Positions 58,401 to 64,000 of a stretch of DNA of 64,000 bases are shown piece after piece. Position 1 is the first letter of the stretch. Each line of letters opens with the position of its first letter. Source of the stretch: Cladopsammia gracilis (Eukaryota; Cnidaria; Anthozoa; Scleractinia; Dendrophylliidae). A program made the position numbers and the translations under genes. Where the stretch lies: NCBI GenBank assembly GCA_022457155.1, contig JAJGOT010000058.1, positions 868,001 to 932,000 of the forward strand. The letters are read 5' to 3'. Under the pieces are notes generated by a model, which saw nothing but the letters and a program-made list of their open reading frames with translations, had not been told where the DNA came from and made no database searches.

Positions 58401-59034
58401 ACTCATTCCGGTATCATGTGTATAGCCCCTAAAAATAAAAAATAATAATAAAACATACAACGTGCGTGTCATTTTTATTTTAAAATATAATACCATATTT
58501 TCTCGAATAAGCGCCCACCATGGTGATTAAGCGCATTTCTTTGAACAAGCGCCACCCTGGTGTCATAGAAACTGAAATAACCACCAATCCCTCAGTCCAA
58601 AATGCAAGCCATTTTATTGATGTTGAAGGAGAAAAAAGAAATTTGAAATAAAAGCCCCATGTAGGAGCTCATTGGCGAAAATTTGAAGACAGTAGAAAAC
58701 GAAAAGAATATAGTAAGTCGTGATAAGATTGTATTTTTGTCTTTTGTTTGTTCAGGACTTAGATATGCCGGGATTATCAGTGTTAACAGAACATCCGAGA
58801 TCCAAACCCGTGAAAAAGAGACACTGTGTGGAATCAAAACCTGCCAACAAAAAGAAAAGAAGAAAAAGATTGCCTCGAGCGCAGACAGGAATGTCATCAG
58901 CATCGAACAAGCAACAAGAAAACAAAAATGTTGTACCACCAGAACTGTTGTTAAGATTTCCAAGCGCGCTCCAGGAAATAAACCGAAGAATAATGGGGCA
59001 GAACTGCTTATGGCTTGCATTACAACTGGATTAG
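49491..59034 (+). CDS. UPF0547 (C16orf87-like) zinc-ribbon protein, gene 7 of 7
   Basis: Exons 49491-49526, 55339-55420, 55914-56011 and 58756-59034, GT-AG, phases 0, 1, 0; product 164 residues. Exon 1 reads MVLRQCVACNIL. Exon 2 has ACVCGHVFEDANRYIGGKRF. Exon 3 begins EYRAELYSRLETKKKK. Exon 4 has a strongly basic KKKRRKR tract that could be a nuclear signal, then VVPPELLLRFPSALQEINRR and CLWLALQLD. Its intron 1 of 5.8 kb would be only 1.26 kb without the gypsy insertion. Intron 3 carries a tiny hairpin element, a long perfect palindrome and a MITE. The coding exons and splice borders are intact despite this load. Gene 6 is the nearest relative. Confidence 0.87.
50694..50847 (-). repeat. LTR (3' LTR in element orientation), 154 bp
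   Basis: Tips TGTAATATAT and ATATATTACA are inverted repeats. Identical to the LTR at 55090-55243. Confidence 0.95.
50898..52724 (-). CDS. pol: Gypsy pol, RNase H and integrase part, 608 codons
   Basis: The frame begins within the end of the reverse transcriptase. RNase H shows its first Asp in LACDASSYGLGAV (about residue 15) and TDHQPL near 82. Integrase has an HHCC finger (HWEHPG... CTVC, about 234-273), then the core with Asp near 297 (HIDFCQ), Asp near 352 (SDNGPQF) and Glu near 387 (NGAAERS). A chromatin-facing basic C-terminus follows. All catalytic residues are visible. The start shown is only where the open frame begins: the natural upstream part is in the other frame, broken near 52798-52807. 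Confidence 0.9.
   Translation of the reverse strand: MLVHYDVNRTLRLACDASSYGLGAVISHVMDDGQERPIAYASRTLSSSEKNYAQIEREALSIIFGIKKFHQYLYGRKFTLMTDHQPLLAIFGPKSAIPTLAAARMQRWALMLSAYDYEIEYRRSEDHANCDALSRLPHENSGLGSEGAIYRVSAIDDDFPITAEDIGKATLVDPVLSKVHHFVMSGWPEGCDDEILKPYHNRRQELSCEQDCVLWGSRVIIPPTFRGKMLEELHWEHPGICGMKAVARTCMWWPNMDQEIEEAVSVCTVCQSVRNTPPSAPLIPWKWSTRPFQRIHIDFCQKENDYFLVLIDSHSKWIEVKHMTSTSAERSIDELRLIFANSGLPEEVVSDNGPQFRSTEFSEFMRKNGIKHTLVPPYHPQSNGAAERSVRIVKEALVKQVIQGKKGMSMKHRLANFLLRYRTTPHSTTGVTPAELMVKRRLRTKLSLIKPNLAQVVEKKQEKQKIYKDMKCKKDRLFVRHDRVRVRNIRANSKKEKWSLGTVVKVCGPRTYVVRTGDKTRYVHTDHMIRAHDDAPDDLSEPEIIVPEAHDQFVTDGTVSPHDDSISEPQASLIENKECTGSPTIVSTTPPVVRRSQRVRNPVVKLNL
52756..54924 (-). CDS. Gypsy gag, protease and reverse transcriptase, 722 codons
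   Basis: Gag occupies about residues 1-210, then two zinc knuckles (CYRCGGNHAAQKC and CYHCGKVGHLASVC, 215-247). The protease active site reads VDTAADYS near 315, with DTA in place of the usual DTG or DSG. The RT palm has FSKLDLSHAYAQL near 538 and the catalytic pair as KQDDILIGG near 598, where an aromatic residue normally precedes QDD. The frame runs off after LLKKK at a ten-base T run (52798-52807 on the plus strand), so RT ends prematurely. This is a single-base shift or a sequencing error in the homopolymer. Confidence 0.9.
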   Translation of the reverse strand: MATTGLFGRVGEFNPEREPFRSYVERIEMFFLANNIREGTGEGAEAANLLVAERKRAIFLTEIGPEAYSTLRNLLAPANPRDTTFTDIVRALERHYNPAPLEIAESFHFGTRHQKPSESISDFVVALKKLSIHCNYGEFLNRALRDRFVCGLNNPKIQNKLLNTDDLTFDKACQIAKSMEMAEKNTQEFRPTNAGDDSQGTVNKLGTMNNKEQSCYRCGGNHAAQKCKFRSAKCYHCGKVGHLASVCRNKDAGSSTKYAAKGNVNILSEIPDEGETDNDELGIYSLYAVGTDAPTHKSYTVEMYINGSLCELEVDTAADYSVMSKSTYMQKFSDLPLRSSQVKLKTYTGESLTVCGEMQCDIVHKGHKYALPILVADYENKPTLLGRNWLSHIKLEWGEIFSVTKYEPSSSKGQLDDLLSKHSELFEESYEGMTGFEAHITVKDGARPIFIKPRRVPYALKDEVEKELDKLEKHGVIVKTEKSNWASPIVVVPKADKSVRICGDYKTTINSAVEDEQYPLPTQQDLFAALAGSKVFSKLDLSHAYAQLSVDKESLEYLTISTHKGLYSYTKLPYGVKSAPKIFQGKMDQILQGVEKCVCKQDDILIGGENWQENLKILAEVLERLHRHNVHLKLPKCEFLKTEVVYLGLKIDADGLHPVEEKIDAVKKAPVPRNVSELRSFLGMIQYYHSFLPELATTLAPLHELLKKKCPLGMDKGMSTGI
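55090..55243 (-). repeat. LTR (5' LTR in element orientation), 154 bp
   Basis: Identical by eye to 50694-50847. CTGTT follows at 55244-55248 as the target duplication. Confidence 0.95.
56801..56866. mobile_element. 66-bp hairpin element with 9-bp target duplication
   Basis: Perfect 23-bp arms beginning CAACCTCGTTCCCAGGG enclose a 20-bp loop. TGATCGAGT lies on both sides (56792-56800 and 56867-56875), so this tiny unit was inserted as a discrete piece. Variants occur at 19994 and 21072. Confidence 0.85.
57552..57738. repeat. Perfect palindrome with 83-bp arms in intron 3 of gene 7
   Basis: Arms 57552-57634 and 57656-57738 are exact complements around a 21-bp loop. Weaker complementarity continues outside (GCGAGGCATTTCGG near 57519 with CCGAAAATGCCTCGC near 57747; AAGTCAAC with GTTGACTT), so the whole structure spans about 57503-57777. 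Confidence 0.95.
57994..58433. mobile_element. MITE, about 440 bp, in intron 3 of gene 7
   Basis: Ends TTTAGGGGCTATTCACATGA and its near complement TCATGTGTATAGCCCCTAAA. CATGATACC and CATTCCGG words recur inside. Confidence 0.8.
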
Positions 59035-60140
59035 AGAAAATTCTGCCGGGTGACTTTCACAGAAATCGGGAATATTCAAATGGATATTGCTTGTATTCTT
59101 ACAGAGCGAGCAGGGATTGGTATCTAAAGAAAGAAAGTGTTTTGATGGGTCCGCAGGAAAGTGAAAACAGTGTGTAGCTTCAGTTTTATTATCAACTGCA
59201 AGCGTCAAGGCCAGGGAGGGGGAGGGTTCCCCCTGGTCAGGACAAATGAACCCTTTCACGCCTAAGAGTCAATTATGGAGACATTTCGTTCAGTTCATTA
59301 TTTCTAACTTTTGAGTCTGTCCACGAACTCCTCAAATGAAACCTGTTTGGCAGTAGTTTTGCCCAGTACCATTTGTTTTTCAATATTTTGACAAAATGAA
59401 ATTTTTCTTTAAGATCGAGTTTTGGCATTCTTGGGAATTGAAGAGTTTTAACAAATGTAGGGTTGAAGGTTTTTAACTGGTTAACACGTTTTCTCTACGA
59501 GAAAAAAGAAATGGACTTTGAGAAAGTCTAGATAGTGGAGAGCGAAAGATATAGGCGGCGCGCGAAGGAAAAATCTGTTGTTGTTTGTTTGGATAAAAAG
59601 TTAAAATTAAAACAGTGGACGATTTACCTGTTTTTGACTGAAGTTGATAAAAAACGGTGTCAGTTGGGATTCAAAGCTTTCAGTTTCGTGCCGGTGTTGA
59701 AGCAGAAACGAAGGCTTCTTTGAGGAGGAAGTGCTAAATGTAATCGAAAACGTAACTAAAAATAGCGAAACATTTGAGAAAGATCCCCGTCATATTTATG
59801 AAAGTGTCACATAACAACAAAGGAAGGAACAGATGACCAAGTGGTTTATTTTCGATTCAAACAAAATAGTAAAGCCTGCTTACACGTGAAATTAAAAAGC
59901 CCTGCTTAACTATGAAGAACCAGTTGACAAAAACAAGTTGATAAAAAAAATGAACGTTCAATAAATAAACTTCAGACGGCAGTTCGTAAGGTTTGTTTCT
60001 TGGAAATAAGGAAGTTAAACAATTAATAATGTGGTGTAAATTATCACAATGGTAATAACTATTCCACGAGGGTGTAAAGGAGGTTAGCTGAAGCGGTTGG
60101 CTATTTATCAAGTGGAATACTGAATCGTTTCTTTCAGTAG
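59035..60140. other. 3' flank of gene 7, no gene seen
   Basis: It includes a MITE copy at 59247-59450. The rest is AT-rich with no recognisable coding sequence. Confidence 0.45.
59247..59450. mobile_element. CCCTTTCACTCC-family MITE
   Basis: Starts GAACCCTTTCACGCCTAAGA, has CTAACTTTTGAGTCTGTCCA and ends near GGCATTCTTGGGAATTGAAG. Eroded right end. Confidence 0.65.
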
Positions 60141-61137
60141 CATGAAGCGACTTGGAGCACCAGTATTACTGCTCCCCCCGGATGGGATGCTAGTCCATCA
60201 CAGGGTGACCTGGTTTATATACTATGAAGTGCCTAGGAGTATTACTACTCCCCCTTGGATGGGATGCTTGTCCATCACAGGGTGACCTGGTTTATATACT
60301 ATGAAGTGACTAGGAGTATTACTACTCCCCTCTGGATGGGATGCTAGTCCATCACAAGGTTACCTGGTTTATATACTATGAAGTGCCTAGGAGTATTACT
60401 ACTCTCCCCTGGATGGGATGCTAGTCCATCACAAGGTTACCTGGTTTATATACTATGAAGTGACTAGGATTATTACTACTCCCCCCTGGATGGGATGCTA
60501 GTCCATCACAGGGTTACCTGGTTTATATACTATGAAGTGTCTAGGAGTATTACTACTCTCCCCTGGATGGGATGCTAGTCCATCACAGGGTGACCTGGTT
60601 TATATACTATGAAGTGTCTAGGAGTATTACTACTCCCCCCTGGATGGGATGCTAGTCCATCACAAGGTTACCTGGTTTATATACTATGAAGTGCCTAGGA
60701 GTATTACTACTCTCCCCTGGATGGGATGCTAGTCCATCACAAGGTTACCTGGTTTATATACTATGAAGTGACTAGGATTATTACTACTCCCCCCTGGATG
60801 GGATGCTAGTCCATCACAGGGTTACCTGGTTTATATACTATGAAGTAACTAGGAGTATTACTACTCCCCCCTGGATGGGATGCTAGTCCATCACAGGGTG
60901 ACCTGGTTTATATACTATGAAGTGACTAGGAGTATTACTACTCTCCCCTGTATGGGATGCTAGTCCATCACAAGGAGACCTGGTTTATATACTATGAAGT
61001 GACTAGGAGTATTACTACTCCCCCCTGGATGGGATGCTAGTCCATCACAGGGTGACCTGGTTTATATACTATGAAGTGACTAGGAATATTACTACTCCCA
61101 CCTGGATGGGATGTTAGTCCATCACAGGGTTACTCCT
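60141..61137 (+). repeat. 77-bp satellite, 13 units
   Basis: Each unit contains GATGGGATGCTAGTCCATCA, GACCTGGTTTATATACTATG and CTAGGAGTATTACTACTCCC, and the last of these is itself partly palindromic. Units differ by a few bases. Some variants (GTGACC against GTTACC; AAGTGACTAG against AAGTGCCTAG) recur in a pattern suggesting higher-order duplication of several units. Confidence 0.95.
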
Positions 61138-62538
61138 AGCATTATGTTGCCGGTACACCTGTATAAAGAGAGACAATGTGGAGTATTTTTTTTTGTCACA
61201 CACATCATGATCTGTAGAAAAAAACAGGCAAGACCTTGCGGCATGTAATGTGTTCTAGTCTAAATATTGTAATATAATCGAACTGACGCCTAAAGCGAAA
61301 TATAACTGGTTAAATAACGTGATTCACCAGCCAATCAGAAAAATAAAAGGTCATATAACATAAACCATCACCGAGAGTGTACAAGTAATAACCTAATTAA
61401 TTTTCGTAGAACGAACAGACAAGAAATACAGTCTTTAGTTTCCAAAGCATGGTTATAAGGGATGAACCACATACATGGGTGCGTGATATCTTTTTTAAAA
61501 GGTATATGAAAACAAGTACAAATTTATAAAAAAAAAATTGTTTAGCTAAGCGTCCTTAGTCTGTAACATACACATGTGATATACACAATAAAGCGGCCAG
61601 TAAGATTTAATCGCAAAACACAAAAAGCTAAATAACCTCTTAAACAATTAAAATTTCTACCTGGATTGTTTTCACCTGTAACAGGCCTTTATCACGCGGC
61701 GGCCATGTTGACTCCGCGGAGAATAAAATGCTTTGTTTTTGCCGGGCCAGCCTCGCAGTGAAAAAGTTGAAAACGAGGTTGGGCGGGCAAAAATCTTTTG
61801 TTTTTATACAAAATGGCGGCGCGTGAGAAAGGCATGTTTCTATAACCGTTTATCAATTAGAAAATGCAATCTTCGCAAGCGATCTCTCTCAATTTTTAAA
61901 TTTGATTACATGTGATTAGTTTTGCAAAGAATGAAAAAGTTACTCCACCAGTCCCCAAACAAATGTTGTGCCATTTATAAAACGTAAATATAATACCCCT
62001 TACATAAACCTTTTAAAATTACAAAATTAAATTTCAAATTCTTTTTAAATGGATGTTTACCTTTGCAAGTGAATAATCGATTGTTATTATTCGACACAGC
62101 ATTTAAGAGTGCGAATACGCGCCAAACGAGTGCAAAAATGACACGTTTACAATCTTTTGACCATGCGAAGGAGAAACACTTTCAAAAACGTAGATTTGGG
62201 AGAAGATATATAATAAACAATTTATTCAGAGCAAATAGTTTTGTAATACGGCTACACTTTTTCACTCGTCAATATTCATTTTTTTTCTCGTCTGAAGGCC
62301 CGAAAGAATACAAACTAACTCGTAAAAATACCCAGCCGTATTACTCAACTTTCCGCTGAATAACCTCTATATATTGATATAAATGTTAGACCTTCCAACA
62401 GTCTGTCTAAATATTCCATCACTAATAAATTTAAACGTCACCATCACTGAAAATCCTATACTTCTGTAACGTCAGTCGTAAAAAGCTATTACTTCATGCT
62501 TAACTTTACAAGCAGGAGTATAAGGAGCACATATCCAG
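61138..62538. other. Intergenic, no gene seen
   Basis: AT-rich, with one GC-richer patch near 61690-61840 containing GGCGGCCATGTTG. This is likely the 3' untranslated and downstream region of the synaptotagmin-like gene. No repeat array or exon seen. Confidence 0.4.
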
Positions 62539-62861
62539 TCATGTTTTAACCAGTGGATGCCACTGAGCGATTGGTTTTCTTGGGGTTGTCATCATACAGT
62601 TCCAGTGATGCAGGCCAATGCTAGTCTGAGCATCAGGGCCTACAATACACTTGCCGATGGTCCGAATCTGTGGTCGCTTCCCTTCATCAGTGTTGGAGTC
62701 GAGAGCTCGCACGAGTAAGCTGATGTCGCTCAAGCGATCGATCGGTACATCAAATACAAATGCTTCATTGTAGACTGGAAGAAGGGTGTTTCTCGCTACC
62801 GAGGTCTTTGTTTTCTTTATTTGTCTACCGGCCAACATGAGGGAAACTTTAACAAACGGAT
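62539..62861 (-). CDS. Synaptotagmin-like protein, last coding exon
   Basis: A terminal exon on the minus strand, with acceptor TTTTTCCAG just before 62861 and stop at 62541-62539. It codes DPFVKVSLMLAGRQIKKTKT, then VYNEAFVFDVP, a diverged middle and HHWNCMMTTPRKPIAQWHPL. This is the second half of a C2B domain with the closing WHxL motif of synaptotagmins, membrane proteins that couple Ca2+ to vesicle fusion. The Ca2+-binding loop 3 region reads RALDSNTDEGKR, with one Asp where synaptotagmin 1 has an acidic cluster, so Ca2+ binding by this domain may be weak (inference). The upstream exons lie beyond 64 kb, or in the last kilobase if unrecognised. Paralogue not resolved. Confidence 0.88.
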
Positions 62862-63481
62862 CTGGAAAAATTAAATTAATACGTGTTGAGATAGAATGCC
62901 AGCAACTTCTAGCAATGCGTGAAGGGTATTATTTTGGAACTCGCTTAGAGAATGCGTCCTGGGTACTGAACAAAACCTGCTAAAAGAAATCCCATTTCAT
63001 ACGCACCGAAACAAATTTACTTACATAATTAGTCCTCCCCCACCCCTACTTCCTTTGGCAAGGTCCTTCTCATGTTGGGAGAATTGTCACACAGCAGTTT
63101 TGACAACAATAAGGAAATAAAGGATACAATTTCTACTCTACATGTACAGTTCAAGGAATATTGGGTTTTACTTGGAAAAGCATGCGCAAGTAATTAAATA
63201 TGTATATATTTTTTTTAAACTTAAACAGGAAGTTCCGGTATAAAAGGAGCCTGGCCGCCATTTTCACCTTCAGTTGTCCACTACTAAACAAGCAACATGC
63301 GTCATTAAACAGTTAAACATGTTTACATGTTTTGAAATCTAGTTTAACTGGATTTTTAGTCTCTATCTTGAACGTTTTTGAATCAGTGTATGTGACTCAA
63401 ACTACCCGGAATGGTAATAAAAGTCAATAAAGTTTGTTTTAGTAAAGATGTTTAAACTAAACAACGTTTAAACATGTTTAA
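62862..63481. other. Intron of the synaptotagmin-like gene, no exon recognised
   Basis: AT-rich sequence without a recognised exon. TTTAAACATGTTTA-type palindromic words occur at 63300-63480, just before the MITE. Confidence 0.4.
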
Positions 63482-63706
63482 AGGGGCAGTATCACGAGGT
63501 TCCATGGGCGGCACTGTTCACTATTCTTGCACTGGAATTTTGGACATATCACTGTGGAAAGTGATTTTTTCGTTCTTCCGGCTATCAAAACGGATTTTTT
63601 GATTCAACAAATACCTCCACTTCTCGACGGCCTTTTTGAATTTGCGGAATCAAACTTGAAAACGTGGGCCGACGTTCTCAAGTTTCGACCTCGTGATACT
63701 GCCCCT
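63482..63706. mobile_element. MITE with TTAA target duplication, copy 2
   Basis: Nearly identical to 6399-6625: tips AGGGGCAGTATCACGAGGT and complement, TTAA at 63478-63481 and again immediately after the right end. Confidence 0.8.
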
Positions 63707-63711
63707 TAAAG

Positions 63712-63935
63712 GCTGGTTCTCATATAATCGTCCCGGTCGTCCCGGTCGTCCGAGTCGTTTCAAAAAGTGCACAGACGACCGGGACGATTATATGAGAACA
63801 CGTCTGAGACGACCCGGGACGACCGCAAACGACCCGGACGACTGGGACGATCGCGGTCGCTTGGATAGAACTGTGTTCTATCCGGACGACTGGGACGATC
63901 GTGAAAAATCGGGGACGATCATATGAGAACTACTC
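63712..63935. mobile_element. Terminal-inverted element with CGTCC/GGACGA word repeats
   Basis: GTTCTCATATAATCGTCCCG at the left faces GGGACGATCATATGAGAAC at the right, with a further copy at 63780-63800. The inside is GACGAC(C/T)GGGACGA words. Similar words continue to the window edge, so the right end may be further out. Confidence 0.6.
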
Positions 63936-64000
63936 TCAGGCGACCAGGACGACTGGGGCGATCGAAGCGACCCAAATCTACCCCAGATTGCAGTATTATT

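Noticed and set aside
58592..59020. Long minus-strand frame opposite exon 4 of gene 7, and a second plus-strand frame over it
   Set aside because: Both overlap the real exon 4, which has family homology and correct splice borders; they are shadows of it.
60141..61137. Regular array considered as CRISPR
   Set aside because: Units are 77 bp and contiguous with no unique spacers, in an animal genome; it is a satellite.
62063..62359. 98-codon plus-strand frame
   Set aside because: AT-rich, low-complexity composition and no recognised domain; likely chance.

Overview
The window is animal nuclear DNA: small spliced genes with GT-AG introns, AT-rich spacers, many short inverted-repeat elements, Ty3/gypsy and Penelope-type retroelement remains and a hammerhead ribozyme. 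The gene family, the K02A2.6-like gypsy proteins and the repeat style suggest a cnidarian, most likely an anthozoan (coral or sea anemone). That is an inference; no species marker was identified.

The main content is a cluster of seven paralogous genes of the UPF0547 (C16orf87-like) zinc-ribbon family between 1.2 and 59 kb. They are gene 1 (-, 1170-4493), gene 2 (-, 8501-11779), gene 3 (+, 17492-22317), gene 4 (+, 25254-27847), gene 5 (-, 31567-37475), gene 6 (+, 43665-46069) and gene 7 (+, 49491-59034). All have four coding exons with intron phases 0, 1, 0. All have an open frame of 150-178 residues, four preserved zinc-ligand cysteines split across exons 1 and 2, a YRAxLYxRLE-type block at the start of exon 3 and a closing (S/R/K)ALxxINxxxxxQ block. 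Each start codon has a cAMP-response-element-like site 111-151 bp upstream: perfect TGACGTCA in five genes, TGACATCA in gene 3 and TGACGTTT in gene 2. The cluster therefore looks like a live, co-regulated lineage expansion of a gene that is usually single copy.

Mobile DNA fills the introns and spacers. A 4,550-bp gypsy element with identical 154-bp LTRs and a CTGTT target duplication sits antisense in intron 1 of gene 7; its pol frame is broken at a homopolymer. A second gypsy element between genes 3 and 4 keeps LTRs and a target duplication, but its interior has been inverted and truncated. A Penelope-like GIY-YIG fragment abuts a TTAA-flanked MITE near 6.4 kb. A LINE fragment lies in gene 5. 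A type I hammerhead ribozyme lies at 29.94-30.01 kb beside two strong inverted repeats.

Repeats include a 77-bp satellite (60.1-61.1 kb), a roughly 105-bp satellite that appears to derive from the inside of a dispersed MITE (38.5-40.3 kb), a 66-bp hairpin element with a 9-bp target duplication, an 83-bp-arm perfect palindrome, and several terminal-inverted elements whose interiors are built from one repeated short word. At the right edge the last coding exon of a synaptotagmin-like gene (minus strand) enters the window. No rRNA, tRNA or CRISPR was found.
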